Shown: positions 40,401 to 47,232 of the stretch, in pieces
How the letters are laid out: each line of letters starts with the position of its first letter
Numbering within the stretch: the stretch's first letter is position 1
Assembly: GCA_963576565.1 (NCBI GenBank)
Contig: OY755042.1
Span: 100,062,185-100,126,184, forward strand
DNA from: Aspidapion aeneum
Lineage: Eukaryota > Arthropoda > Insecta > Coleoptera > Brentidae
Reading direction: 5' to 3'
DNA: 64,000 nt
Made by a program: the position numbers and the translations under genes
Notes under the pieces: generated by a model
Database searches by the model: none
Seen by the model: only the letters and a program-made list of their open reading frames with translations
What the model was told of the DNA's origin: nothing

Positions 40401-43204
40401 AAGTTACCAAAATCGAGCAACCCACCTATGATTTCTTTATTTGATCAAAGCATTAAAAAGAAAACCGAACTCGAAGACCTGACGCCTTATTTTAATGACG
40501 ATGGTTGGGCAAATGGAACGTTAGACAAACTAACCCCAAAAGTTCTGGATCCGTTGTACTCTGGAAATATTGCGATTAATGTCCAAACAGCTTCAAATGA
40601 CCAAATTTTACTTAGAGGTAGACTTGTCAATAAACCAGTCGCAGATGCTAGGGACGCTTCTTCTCCTGTACTATTAAAAAGAGAAAATATTAGTCTTCCT
40701 GCCTCTGTTGTGGGCTTAGCATGGGTTACAGTCGATATGGACTGTCACATTCATTACGATGTCTCAATCACTGGTTTACAAAGCGACAGAAAACTGGAAC
40801 TATGGATGAAAATGTATCCAATGATGGCTCCAGGTGCACCGCATCTTGACAAACTACTTGACGAATTTCAAGGAAACAACGTCGAAGGCAGCCCAGTGGA
40901 AGGTTTGACTAAGGAGGAACTAAACAGATTGGAAAATGGTGTCAATATTCTGCAAGTTAAGGACCAGAAGACACAAGTTGTTTTGTTGGCGGCAACCGTA
41001 ACCAAGGTAAGTTTTGTTTTCCAAAATTAGTCAAAAGCACGCTGCTTTAAGATACACACTTGATTCTCACTTTTTGATTTCCGTGGAATCATGTAGATAA
41101 CAAAATAGGAATTGTCATATAGCTAATTTTGTCATGTACGCGGTCATAGAGCGCGAAAACGTCATTTGGTCCGCGCTGCTGTCAAAAGTGATTTTAAAAT
41201 CTATGATGAATATATGTAACCTCGCAAAACTAAGGAAGAGAATCTCGGCTACATACTAATTATGTTATTTACATTACTGCGTCATTCTCAATAAGGTTAA
41301 TTTATAAAAAGTGTCTCTGTTTGCAATATTTATTAATGATAATGCGGTAATTAATAATCAATAAAGTCCCTTGATTTAAAATACTAAATACGGATAAAAC
41401 ATATAATATCACATTTAAATCATTGCGTACAATGTGTGTTTCGTCGTCTTCTTAGTAAATTCTCCATTATGATTGGTATCGGTGCGCCCAGATCAAAAAG
41501 TGGTAAATTTGGGTATGACTAAAATAATTTTTAATTTATTGCAGGTTCCCATACCCCCGACTTGCAAACCCTACGTGCCATCTGACAACAATGTGCCAAG
41601 ATTATTCGATGATCCCAAAGTAATCTCTACTGGCGAGTGTTTATACGAGGACAAGTTTTATCAGGATGAAACATCGTGGACATCTTCGAAAAATCCTTGC
41701 CAAATGTGCTTCTGCCAAAACGGACAAACTAAGTGTGATATGATGACTTGTCCAGAAATTTCTTGTGCCACTGGAAAGTTACTGCAGGTTGAAGGAGAAT
41801 GTTGTCCTGTATGCTCTACATACATTGCTTCAAATGAAAATAACATTCAAAAATGTATCTTCAACGGAAAATCATATTCACCCGGAAGCAAGTTTCATCC
41901 ATTCCTAATCCCGTCTGGTTTTGATTTGTGTACCGAATGTTCATGCGATCCATTTTATCCCGAAATCAAGTGCAAACGATTAAACGAACACGAAAAGAAT
42001 TGTTGCAAAAATTGCAACAGAAAAGGAGAAATTGACAACGAACCTCTGTCAGATGACTATGTGTCCGTGGAAATGGGAAAATTTCCCAAAAAAGAGCTCT
42101 TCAACAAAAAAGACGAAACAGCAGTGCAGAAAATTCTATCTGAAGGAGGTTGCAAAAACAGCTTTAATCCGAAGAAACCTTTTGCAAATGGAAGCGAGTT
42201 TCATCCGTACATTGATTCTCTGGGAGAATATAAATGTGTTACCTGTAAATGTGTGGTAAGTAGATTTCCTAAGTCAAACACTTTTGCATACACTATCTAA
42301 TACCTCTCATATTTCGTCTGGATTTGGTCTTGTTTAATTAAGGTTCTTATACGCAGATTCTGCAAGATTCTTATACGCAGAAATAGAGACTTAATTTTTA
42401 AAAACGGTTTTCCTATATTGTCCGTCAAGGTTTCTTTCTTTAAATATCAAAGGCATTTTTTAAGGTGTAATCAAAAACTAAATTAATTAATTTTCGAGCT
42501 TTTTCTCAGAACGCGGTGATTGTAGACTATTAGACGTTATCAGTAGAGCACAACCAAACTGGAAAGGCAATGAAATAAAGATGATGAAGACTTAGCTATC
42601 CTAGTGTCTAAGGCAAAAGTCTAACATTACTACGGAGATAGCTAAAGTCACTCTCAGTAGGTATCCTAAGCCCAGATTCAATAACAAAGGGGTTTTTTAG
42701 GTGTAGTCAAAGACTTAACTAATTAAGTTTCGCCCTTGTCCTCAGAACGTTTAGCAGTTAGTTTTTTAAAATGAGTATCTAAATTTCGTTTTCCGATTTC
42801 AGTTTTCATCGTCTTTATTTCATCGCCTTTCCATTTTGGTTATGCCGTACTGATGAGATGGTAACATCAATTTCTGCGGCTATCCTCACCCCGTTTTGAT
42901 GACGAGATTGCTTATCTCTTGCGTACCTTACTGCCGTTTTTAAATCTCCTGAATACAATGCAGAGTAGTTAGAATGGAAGGTAGATACCTACTTTCCTGT
43001 GTCAGTAGTAATACTAAAGTTTTCTTTTTTTTTCAGAATGGTGAACAAAACTGCCAAAGACAAAAATGCAATCTGAACACTTGCCGGAAAATGCTGGAAC
43101 TCAGGCGAAAAAAGGAAAAATTCAATTCTTCAGATTTCTGTTGTTCGTTAAAAGAATGTCGAACGAAGTTGCGGCATAAAAAGAAGCCGCAACACACGAG
43201 CTAA
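2213..43204 (+). CDS. sog: short gastrulation (chordin family BMP antagonist), 3' six coding exons, 5' end missing
   Basis: Secreted BMP-binding antagonist of the chordin family; in insects it shapes the Dpp/BMP gradient and is cleaved by Tolloid proteases (family knowledge). The sequence shows a VWC domain (2213-2316 + 11477-11609), a 22-residue linker exon, four CHRD repeats (39463-41006), and three C-terminal VWC modules (41545-42255 + 43037-43204). All junctions are GT-AG. The phases chain without a break: 2-nt start, 0, 1, 1, 0, 0. The total is 2,726 coding nt, giving 907 residues plus a stop at 43202-43204. Hallmarks include VRELGSKW, RRIVARVQC, YAALLTGR, CGVWKRLP and DARDASSPVLLKRE. 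The first exon covered starts inside a split Glu codon, so at least one upstream exon with Met and signal/anchor lies before position 1 or was not recognised. Intron sizes are 9.2, 27.3, 0.5, 0.5 and 0.8 kb. The identification is very secure; the exact insect order is not. Confidence 0.95.
2317..4238. other. sog intron, no recognised feature
   Basis: AT-rich sequence without recognised coding or repeat structure. Confidence 0.5.
4239..5387. mobile_element. foldback element with ~230-bp inverted arms
   Basis: The left arm starts caatgaatagagg (4239) and the right arm ends cctctattcattg (5387). The arms pair over about 230 bases, including ggtccggtagttctgaattt on the left and its complement near 5323-5345. 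Each arm contains a GATGGCGGAGG-like block. The loop holds cccagaccccccaaaatct and agcggcgtccgttaattgaa, both shared with the 53271-55027 element. No coding capacity. Similar tracts, (g)aagaattatagagat, flank it on both sides (4066-4085, 5407-5421). Confidence 0.75.
5526..5597 (+). tRNA. tRNA-like cloverleaf, anticodon position ACA (tRNA or SINE head)
   Basis: 72 nt fold as a full cloverleaf. Acceptor TCTTCGG/CCGAAGA, D-arm GCTT/GAGC, anticodon stem TTTGC/GCAAG with loop GTACAGA, T-arm CCGGG/CCCGG with loop TTCGAGT. An A-box-like TGGCTTAACG and B box GGTTCGAGTCC are present, and T runs follow from about 5607. The anticodon would be ACA (Cys codon UGU), which is unusual because Cys tRNAs normally use GCA. 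It may therefore be a tRNA pseudogene or the head of a SINE. No CCA or clear SINE tail was seen. Confidence 0.5.
5598..6179. other. sog intron, no recognised feature
   Basis: AT-rich sequence. It has T-rich runs after the tRNA-like unit and no supported gene. Confidence 0.4.
6180..6625 (-). pseudogene. RTE-type endonuclease-RT relic, 3' part
   Basis: The minus strand encodes QCILPVLTYGSQTWTLT and KSNMDKVTKANRKRNEWI, the post-RT region of RTE/BovB-like endonuclease-reverse transcriptases. Its 3' end lies in (tatc)n at about 6184-6208, next to the conserved tggatataggcctccccc. The same family recurs at 55610-56310. Short and frameshifted. Confidence 0.8.
6626..11476. other. sog intron, mostly unassigned
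   Basis: AT-rich. At 7127-7180 there is a block (gcagtttaggagctatcgtg, then (CA)n and cagacagaaatcacgac) of the kind often seen in dispersed insect repeats. At 10181-10192 there is a C run. No open frame resembles a known protein. Confidence 0.4.
11477..11609 (+). CDS. sog: sog exon: second half of VWC1
   Basis: The exon reads FQRKRRIVARVQC, then a cysteine-rich stretch ending PGRCCKTCPGETQ, then one base of a split codon before gtgagt. It supplies the second half of VWC1, including the CC..C closing motif. Two AG acceptors six bases apart (11475-11476 and 11481-11482) are both in frame, so the start may be 11477 or 11483, adding or dropping Phe-Gln. It exits in phase 1 and joins 38882 as G|AA (Glu). 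Confidence 0.93.
12646..13274. repeat. dispersed ~0.6-kb repeat, copy 1, with THAP-like first exon
   Basis: It begins atggggcatacccatgcatt and ends tttccacagcgagctatgag. The same sequence in the same orientation is at 46652-47232, roughly 85-90% alike by eye. On the minus strand it carries a short THAP-like exon (13090-13014). It is probably the 5' end of a THAP-containing DNA transposon or a non-autonomous derivative. Confidence 0.75.
13014..13090 (-). pseudogene. THAP-like first exon inside a dispersed repeat
   Basis: ATG at 13090 opens MGNNSPKTCSVCGKMSGRSK then GVPFHR, followed by a donor (AG|gtaact). C-x2-C followed by VPFHR is the N-terminal C2CH pattern of THAP DNA-binding domains, found in P-element transposases and relatives. 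No second exon was found nearby. In the other copy (47077 downward) the first Cys is Tyr and a TAG replaces the KM region, so both are relics. Confidence 0.5.
13275..15833. other. sog intron, unassigned repeat-like DNA
   Basis: 13280-13450 holds loosely repeated gttaggttagg and aattcc blocks. 14480-14600 reads FCAVVGCLNRGVKYK on the plus strand, weakly THAP-like, followed by fragments such as EDDSFGERFYKFLHW. Nothing can be assigned firmly. Confidence 0.35.
15834..16111. mobile_element. 278-bp MITE with TA duplication
   Basis: Inverted ends are GAGACTTATTGGAATAAAAC on the left and the complement of GGGACTTATTGGAATAAAAC on the right, continuing as CTGAC(T/C)TTAT. TA lies at both flanks (15832-15833 and 16112-16113). 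There is no coding capacity. The TA duplication suggests Tc1/mariner mobilisation. Confidence 0.8.
16745..17239 (-). pseudogene. non-LTR reverse transcriptase relic, C-terminal part (copy 1)
   Basis: The minus strand encodes RSLLYGIETYRV, KSVEMAIRRSVRISRTDPI, then DITKRQLIWYGHVQRMND and ERLPKQVL, the C-terminal region of insect endonuclease-RT proteins. It continues without a frame to 16745. The same family is at 36520-37490 on the plus strand, sharing the GRRKRGRP-encoding block. Confidence 0.85.
17240..19699. other. sog intron, no recognised gene
   Basis: 17675-17755 is a phase-compatible but weakly supported alternative exon (see findings). 17990-18300 contains GC-richer blocks. 18576-18869 and 19168-19395 are open frames (-) without recognisable homology. 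Confidence 0.4.
20418..20686 (+). mobile_element. 5'-truncated non-LTR retrotransposon, 10-bp target-site duplication
   Basis: Inserted in copy A between two exact copies of taccctatgg (20408-20417 and 20687-20696); copy B has the single uninterrupted site. It encodes CRFCGVEEETPLHLICHCVA and then PNKLTWFIKEIGIGDI before a stop. This is the C-terminal Cys/His knuckle of R1/I-type polyproteins. The 3' end is cctaacc. Confidence 0.85.
21053..21701. mobile_element. 649-bp MITE with 14-bp perfect terminal inverted repeats
   Basis: Ends are CCCAGGTAGCAAGG and CCTTGCTACCTGGG, flanked by TG at 21051-21052 and 21702-21703. Copy B shows the empty site ccttgtatttcag with a single TG. The interior repeats gacgtca-type words many times (for example aatgacgtcatttcc, tgacgtctctaacc). 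No coding capacity of note. Confidence 0.85.
22314..22611. mobile_element. ~300-bp MITE
   Basis: Inverted ends TGTTACCCTTG.ACCTTTAT and the complement of GCGCAAAATAAAGGCAAGGG, extending over about 29 bases to GCGCGGGC. A partial related copy lies at 24325-24560, sharing agatggcgctgaaaatttag and cttctagacgt-type text. No clear duplication was found. Confidence 0.65.
22937..23634. repeat. hairpin-bounded repeat unit (copy 1)
   Basis: Bounded by two imperfect hairpins. At 22937-22970 TAGCTCACACTACT pairs with AGTAGTGTGAGCTA. At 23597-23634 AGCTCACACTA pairs with TAGTGTGAGCT. Between them are a (CTGT)n/(CTGTATGT) tract at about 23072-23125 and three tandem ~118-bp units (about 23225-23590) built on aaagggtgggggtagat and tatcaaacgaaaggtaatt. 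A second, inverted copy is at 33864-34577. Confidence 0.85.
23072..23125 (+). repeat. (CTGT)n microsatellite
   Basis: Runs of CTGT interrupted by ATGT. It creates spurious Cys-Leu-Ser-Val open frames in several phases, which are not genes. Confidence 0.95.
24055..24305 (-). pseudogene. Tc1/mariner-type transposase relic, C-terminus
   Basis: The minus strand reads LTPLDFCIWGYLKDKVYST, THNTIEE, one frameshift, then AAVVQAIEEIPEQMVKDAC, QCRICMNSNGGIFEHLL and a stop. PLDF.IWGYLK and the NGGIFEHLL end are typical of transposases commonly annotated as Tc3/MAT-like in insects. The N-terminal half is absent. Confidence 0.8.
25253..26233. mobile_element. ~980-bp element with ACTAGTGTT inverted ends
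   Basis: The left end is ACTAGTGTTGCCGC and the right end the complement of ACTAGTGTTACCGC, with CAGG on both sides (25249-25252 and 26234-26237). The interior is AT-rich and non-coding, with gagacgag-like and cgagagg words near both ends. The short termini make this moderate. Confidence 0.55.
26234..28739. other. sog intron, unassigned
   Basis: A weak inverted pair, acggttcgtaaaga, occurs at about 26879 and 27545-27560 and could be the ends of a ~680-bp element. Otherwise nothing is recognised. Confidence 0.35.
28740..29035 (+). repeat. dispersed repeat shared with AGXT intron 5
   Basis: gtggctaatcggg, aaagcttaacct and gaagcgccatctaccga occur in the same order here and at 52817-53090. The mariner relic at 29040 begins where the two copies stop matching, after agagaaacta. 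Confidence 0.7.
29040..29710 (-). pseudogene. mariner transposase relic
   Basis: On the minus strand, in several frames: FVFGNEAPHQSTVSCWYGEF, SGYESRIYLYEPENKRQSSV, then ISKAGHVATISMEDQRTVTA and DWYITICLPKVIAELRKTN. Later pieces read like HSPYSPDLSPEDF. This follows the mariner order (helix-turn-helix end, first and second catalytic Asp regions, SPDL box). Multiple frameshifts and an internal deletion mean it is dead. Confidence 0.88.
29711..30390. other. sog intron, unassigned
   Basis: GC-richer patches (29830-29900, 30050-30075) but no supported gene. Purine-rich tract at 30326-30348. Confidence 0.4.
30401..31079. mobile_element. 679-bp MULE-like foldback with perfect 10-bp target-site duplication
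   Basis: Flanked by exact cacagaatac at 30391-30400 and 31080-31089. The two arms (about 335 bases each) are near-complete inverted copies from acaagacgctagcgctacca inward to a small centre near 30740. Matching blocks include tgattttcac, ctaaccacatgaaaatagaa and aactttcctgacttcc. Inner parts are runs of aaccgaacc/cctaacc-type words. Very long terminal repeats with a 9-10-bp duplication fit the Mutator (MULE) group; no transposase is present. Confidence 0.9.
31325..31800 (+). repeat. degenerate tandem repeat, ~110-120-bp unit
   Basis: Three to four units each contain aatcaaaatggc(gg), then (gaaccga)tatgtattaaa and ggaactttg. The divergence is high. Not coding. Confidence 0.65.
31801..33529. 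other. sog intron, no recognised feature
   Basis: AT-rich; open frames such as 32736-32930 (+) look fortuitous. Confidence 0.4.
33864..34577. repeat. hairpin-bounded repeat unit (copy 2)
   Basis: Inverted relative to 22937-23634. AGCTCACACTA hairpins lie at 33864-33900 and 34544-34577, with the same three ~118-bp tandem units between and a (CAGA)n tract at 34381-34444. The flanking ctctgccaatctatgggcac (33841-33860) is shared with copy 1, so the mobile unit extends past the hairpins. Confidence 0.85.
34763..34977. mobile_element. 215-bp MITE with ~45-bp terminal inverted repeats
   Basis: Ends GACCCAT....AGAGTGGCAACC and its complement; the arms continue as CGGC(T/G)AGCCTTGCA and CATTGAGGGGCAG. 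Copy A lacks it. The target-site duplication is not clear. Confidence 0.8.
35726..36519. other. sog intron, unassigned
   Basis: No recognised repeat. An 82-codon open frame at 36281-36529 has no recognisable homology. Confidence 0.4.
36520..37490 (+). pseudogene. non-LTR reverse transcriptase relic (copy 2), FADD motif
   Basis: It starts with GLRQGCCMSPTLFK (RT block), shifts frame, then IAVALKNWKRKLHGMG, LQFADDQVIV (the catalytic YADD box, here FADD), KWGLIVNVDKTQYL, and continues to DITKRQLIWYGHVQRMND and GRRKRGRP. A single TGA at 37133-37135 interrupts what should be an Arg codon between DAIR and SMRIS; the frame is otherwise open to TAA at 37460-37462. An A-rich tail (aataataaaaaaaa) closes it. 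Same family as 16745-17239. Confidence 0.88.
37785..38320 (+). pseudogene. jockey/CR1-like reverse transcriptase relic
   Basis: Frames give LSFADDTVVLFKGKTWDL, then VQTHLTYGIIGWGAVLSTHL, and finally FLYLTPRLFNIIPQNIKF with SFKKNVVEGFLK. These are the YADD box, the post-RT Y-G-I-I-G-W-G block and the terminal P-R-L-F-N-.-.-P block of insect non-LTR elements. Stops and frameshifts are frequent. A different family from 36520-37490. Confidence 0.8.
38321..38881. other. 3' end of the long sog intron
   Basis: AT-rich; 38573-38650 has G runs with ccgggtgggcccg and a gccactgattc-type repeat end. The polypyrimidine tract before 38882 is the sog acceptor. Confidence 0.5.
38882..38947 (+). CDS. sog: sog exon: linker between VWC1 and CHRD1
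   Basis: A 66-nt exon with acceptor gtttcag|AA and donor AAAC|gtaagt. It encodes EPEVIQDIVPQ followed by an acidic-to-basic stretch (VFEEEEKNSK). The leading AA completes Glu after the G of the preceding exon, and the trailing C makes His with the AT of the next exon, giving HYAALLTGR. The EIVQDIVP-like text after VWC1 is conserved in insect Sog. It follows a 27-kb intron. Confidence 0.9.
39463..41006 (+). CDS. sog: sog large exon: four CHRD repeats
   Basis: A single 1,544-nt exon with acceptor gtttttacag|AT and donor AAG|gtaagt, open throughout (514 codons plus a split His). It carries the four CHRD repeats, approximately: YAALLTGRSS to the SSLLE segment (codons 1-145), GGTAMVSI to the SCDLFQTAL segment (150-270), SGLAWFYLNN to LLRGRLVNKP (285-395), and VVGLAWVTVDMDC to VVLLAATVTK (410-514). 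CHRD repeats are the central domains of chordin/Sog. Tolloid cleavage sites flank this region in the family; I cannot place them here. Continued reading past 41006 to a stop at 41030 is intron sequence. Confidence 0.96.
41545..42255 (+). CDS. sog: sog exon: VWC2, VWC3 and start of VWC4
   Basis: A 711-nt exon, acceptor attgcag|GTT, donor GTG|gtaagt, phase 0 at both ends. It encodes VPIPPTCKPYVPSDNNVP, then VWC2 (CLYEDKFYQDETSW to GECCPVC), VWC3 (CIFNGKSYSPGSKFHPF to KNCCKNC), a charged spacer, and the first part of VWC4 (CKNSFNPKKPFANGSEFHP to YKCVTCKCV). VWC3 is short after EIKC: only about ten residues separate it from the closing CC, where Drosophila Sog has a longer stretch with an extra cysteine pair. 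VWC modules bind BMP ligands (family knowledge). Confidence 0.95.
42535..42862. mobile_element. small foldback in sog intron
   Basis: The left arm accaaactggaaaggcaatg (from 42551), continuing aaataaagatgatgaa, pairs with its complement at about 42803-42840 over roughly 37 bases with few mismatches. The loop is about 210 bases. A separate partial direct duplication (ggtgtagtcaaa / ggtgtaatcaaa) lies at 42463 and 42700. Confidence 0.6.
43037..43204 (+). CDS. sog: sog terminal exon: end of VWC4 and basic tail
   Basis: The acceptor is a long pyrimidine tract ending ttttcag|AAT, phase 0. It encodes NGEQNCQRQKCNLNTC, a basic stretch, then FCCSLKEC and a Lys/Arg/His-rich tail ending QHTS before TAA at 43202-43204. 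The CC...C element closes VWC4. The basic C-terminus is characteristic of Sog and may bind heparan sulfate or collagen (inference). Confidence 0.93.
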   Translation, partial: NGEQNCQRQKCNLNTCRKMLELRRKKEKFNSSDFCCSLKECRTKLRHKKKPQHTS

Positions 43205-43760
43205 ACTAAGAACTGAAAATTTGTTGGAAAAACGTTGGAAAACAAATTTTCTCGAGATGGAAACCTAGGACTAAGGGTCCTGGTTACCCGCGCTTACCAA
43301 AGAAGACTGAGGCAGCTGTTTAAGATGCACGGAACGAAACTATTTATATAAACATTTTTAGTCTTAGTATACTATATCAATGTGAACAACTGGGCATATC
43401 AAGCCTCGTTACATATCAAGATATTATATAACTGTAGGGACTTGTTTAGTTTGTTTGTAGATATTTGTACATACGATTTTTTTAGTTTGTCAGGATACAA
43501 TCTGAACTCAGATTTTTTTAATTTCTGGCATTGAAGGAAATGTCAAAGATCAGAAAAAGGAAATTTTGATTTTTTTTGCAAATTGGATACCTAAGTAAAC
43601 TTAGATTTTGGGAAAGATAAATAATATAAAAAATTTTTGATTGAAAATTTCATCAAAAAGTAAAATGTTTTGAAGTTTTTAAAGGTCAGATTATTTTTTT
43701 TTTCATTTTGGACTGAATTGTGAAAACGAAACGATATGGGAGGAAATAAATTAAAAATAT
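43205..43760 (+). promoter_or_regulatory. sog 3' UTR with candidate poly(A) signal
   Basis: Non-coding AT-rich sequence follows the stop. The first convincing AATAAA on this strand is at 43745-43750 (within gaggaaataaatta), about 540 bases after the stop. The boundary is inferred from this hexamer only. Confidence 0.4.
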
Positions 43761-44943
43761 TCCAAATTCTTTCGTTTAAACTATTATAACGTCATTTTTC
43801 TATATATTCCATAGTTTTAAAAAAAAGTTTCTACAAACCAGTTCATAGAACTCATAGTAGGGTCACAAAACGAGCTTTTTCGACAGCCGATATTGAAAGA
43901 TTTTCAAGACTGGATTTAATTTATTGTGAGTAGTGTTATAGACCGGGCGACATCTGCTTGTATGTAGGGGTCTAGCGAAAATAATTAGTGAATTAGGTTA
44001 GTTTTTGTTTGGTTTGATTTGGGTTAGACACCCCAGTGCACTTGTCAAATCCAGGTTTACAAATATTAAGATATTTGTAATTTTTTATTTACGATTTTTA
44101 AATTTGAAGTTATAAAATTTTTTTAAAGTTTTTAAAATTTAAAATATTGTGAAAAATGTTAAAATATTTTCAAAAATGTATTTTGAATTCCACAAAATTT
44201 CACAATTTTAAAGATTTATAAAATGTAAAATATTTGGAAACATTTTCAAAGTTTTAAAACATATTCTTCTACCCTTAATTTTTTTTTAATTTCAAATATT
44301 AAAAAAAAATTATAAACTAAAATTTTATTACGTAATTCATCAATTTTGTCTTACGGCAGCCGCCGCTCGGTCTATTGCAGTTTAAAGACAGAACTGGGCA
44401 CTGGTCCTGCGTATGCTTTGATCGGATATGAAAATTCTGCGCGCGAGTGAAACTACTGTGTTCTATGTACCCCGATAATATATATTACCAATACTCATAA
44501 GAGAATAAGGCTGAGGATAAGCAAAAGCATCAAAACTTATCCAATATATATTTTTTTTATTTCTATGTATAATATTTATACTTTTTGGACGGTAAGTTTT
44601 GGTGCGTTATTAATGTGTTTTTAATAAAACAATTCAGTTTTGGTGCCATACGAGCATAAGCAGCTATCATATCAGATTTATAAATACTTATAACCGTTGT
44701 TTTTGATTTAAAAAGTCAAGGTTGATTATGATATTGTTTTTTTATATGTATTTTTAGTATGAAAAGGAAAATCAGCTACGAATGAATAAAATTTATGTAT
44801 TTGGGGTCCCTCCACCATATGCCACAAAAGGTACAGTCGCCCACTTTATAAATGCCATCTTAAAATTATCTAAACTCGTCTGGAAAACCAGAAATTTCAG
44901 CGGGCTTTAAAAGCTGCTAAAGAAAATCGCGAACATCGCACTA
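43761..44943. other. intergenic, AT-rich, no recognised feature
   Basis: Low-complexity aaatttt runs, especially 44060-44300. No supported gene. Confidence 0.5.
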
Positions 44944-45869
44944 CGAGGTGTGACAATTATAAGACTGGTGTAAAAAATCTACTTTATTTAAATACTAATA
45001 CAACTTAATGATATTCCCCACCAATATAGTCCCCTTCTCTATCGACGCAGCGTTGCCTGCATTTTTTTCCAATGTTGGAAGCAATTTTGGAAATCATCAC
45101 AAGAGAGGCTGTGAGGAAGTCTTGCCGTTTTGCCCTTGACATGTTCTAATATTTTAAAACGGGTTCATTTTAACGATTTCTTCACTTTCAGAAACAGGTA
45201 GAAGTCGCAAGAAGCCAAGTCTGGTGAATATGGTGGGTGGTTAACGATGGGGATATTCTTATTAGCTAACAACTGCTTAAGGGATAGGGCATTGTGGGCC
45301 GGTTCATTGTCCTGGTAGAGCAGCCACGCGTTGTTCTTCCACAAATCTGGAAGTGTTTTCCTTGCTCGTTCCCTTAGCTACATCAATACTTCCAAATATA
45401 AATGTTGGTTAATTGTTTTACCCTTATGCGCCCATTCAATAAGAATAAAACCCCTAATATCAAAAAGAAAAACAATATGCATCGCTGTTTTGGATGTGTT
45501 GGAGCGCCCTTCTCGTTCATCATCTTTAAATTCTTCACGGCCCTCGAAAAAGCTTTTATGCCATATAAAAATCATTGCATGAGACATACACTGCTCCCCG
45601 TAGACATCCTTTAGCATTCAGTAGCCGTTTTTTGAGTTTTACTTTAAATTAATACGTTGCTCAATAGTTCGGTTGTCGTAATTCCGCCAAATGAGCATGC
45701 ACGATCCGCTTCAAACCACTGGGTAAGCCAAACTATCAGAGGAAAGACGACAAGATTGCGCGCGGTAGTAGAACGCACATCAAGGTGAATAACTCCAACC
45801 GCCCAAGGCGTAGGGATCTAAAACCTGTTAGTACGGGGGCCAGTCTTAAATTTTAATTGTCACACCTCG
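44944..45869 (-). mobile_element. mariner element, internally deleted, both ends present
   Basis: Terminal repeats CGAGGTGTGACAATTA on both ends with TA duplications (44942-44943 and 45870-45871). The minus strand encodes EQRINLKF-type N-terminus, YGEQCMSHAMIFIWHKSFFE, REEFKDDEREGRSNTSK, then after a deletion HIVFLFDIRGFILIEWAHKG, WLLYQDNEPAHNALSLKQLL and PPYSPDLASCDFYLF. The Asp residues of the second and third catalytic boxes are visible. At 926 bp against the usual ~1.3 kb, with a stop after LYLEVLM and a frame shift, it is inactive. Confidence 0.9.
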
Positions 45870-46651
45870 TATATAAGTTTTATACAAATATGGGAAAAAT
45901 AAGATGACATTAAAAAAGTGTACCAACCTAAACTACATGTATTAATAAGGAAATAATGTGGATATGTCTTAAAAGAAGTTAAATACTGAGCCTTTTCTTT
46001 TTTAATCAACAACAAAATTGTAAAAATCATATTATTGTACAAATTTTTTTTATTTTTTAAGAATTTGTTTACCATTACACGCGGGAATTTTTGGCAAAGC
46101 CGCGTTGTTTTATGGGCTATATTTAATTTTTTATTTATTTTTGCTGAGATATTTATTTAAAACATAAAAGTGTATTTAGGTACAAGGTGATTTTTATTAC
46201 GCACACCCTTTCTAATATTTAAAATATTTTTTCAATAAATAAAAAAGTATATAATGCTTTTTTTCCATGATAATTTGTGTTTTTTGTCGGTAAATAAATC
46301 AAAAAATCAGTTAAATAATAAATTGATAAAAAATTAATTTCTTATTTTACGTTTTTACAATTTATATTGAAAATCTTCGAGTTGTTGGGGGTTTATAAAT
46401 AATAACGTTGTACATCTCTTGGTTCAAAAGGTTGGTTTTTAAAATAAATTCGTATAAAAATGATCTAAAACCTATCCAACATTGCAGGAATTTCCGTGTG
46501 AAGTAATGGTATAAATTGTTTTGAAATAGGACATTTAAATAATAATAAACATCCTGCAACCAAATCAACTCAAAGGCAAATGGGGTATTTATTGTGGATC
46601 TGAAGAAACTATGGATTTGTTGGTTATTCCCAAATACGTAAGAGCATAAAT
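45870..46651. other. intergenic, AT-rich, no recognised feature
   Basis: No homology recognised; open frame 46362-46676 (-) looks fortuitous. Confidence 0.4.
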
Positions 46652-47232
46652 ATGGGGCATACCCATGCATTCTCACACGCGATGCTTGAAGCCAATTTAA
46701 TTCTTAATTTTCTTTTTTCGGGTAGACAGGATTTCGCTTAATGCGCATGCGTCAGTTTTGATTGGTTTGGAACGTACTCCGTTACGTCACTAAATTATTT
46801 GACAACTGTCAAATGTTTAGGGTTATGTATATTATTTTATTCTAAAAACTAGTTGATATATCAAATTGTGGATTAAAATTGTAGTTTTTCTAAAATTTAT
46901 GGTGCAGATTTATTGGAGACACCATAAAGAGTGTTTAATGGCATCTGTAAACCACTCCTAACTTTATTAACAAATTATAAAGCAAAATACAAGTATTTAG
47001 TTATGGAATGGCACTCCTTTACTTCTCCCGAACTATTTTCCACAAACCGCATATGTTTTACTTGAATCATTTCCCATTTTTCACAGAAAAAAACATAATT
47101 TTACACGACAAACGCAAAACACCGCAAAATGTAAACAAAGAACAAATATGGCGTCAATACACACGCATGCTCACTTGAAAATTCGCGTGTGCGAATTTAA
47201 ATTTGCCATTGTTTCCAAAGCAAGCTATGAGT
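46652..47232. repeat. dispersed ~0.6-kb repeat, copy 2 (THAP-like exon degenerate)
   Basis: Same orientation as 12646-13274. On the minus strand from 47077 it reads MGNDSSKTYAVCGK then TAG, with the downstream GRSKGVPFH still recognisable. One zinc-ligand Cys is lost and there is a stop, confirming decay. Confidence 0.75.
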
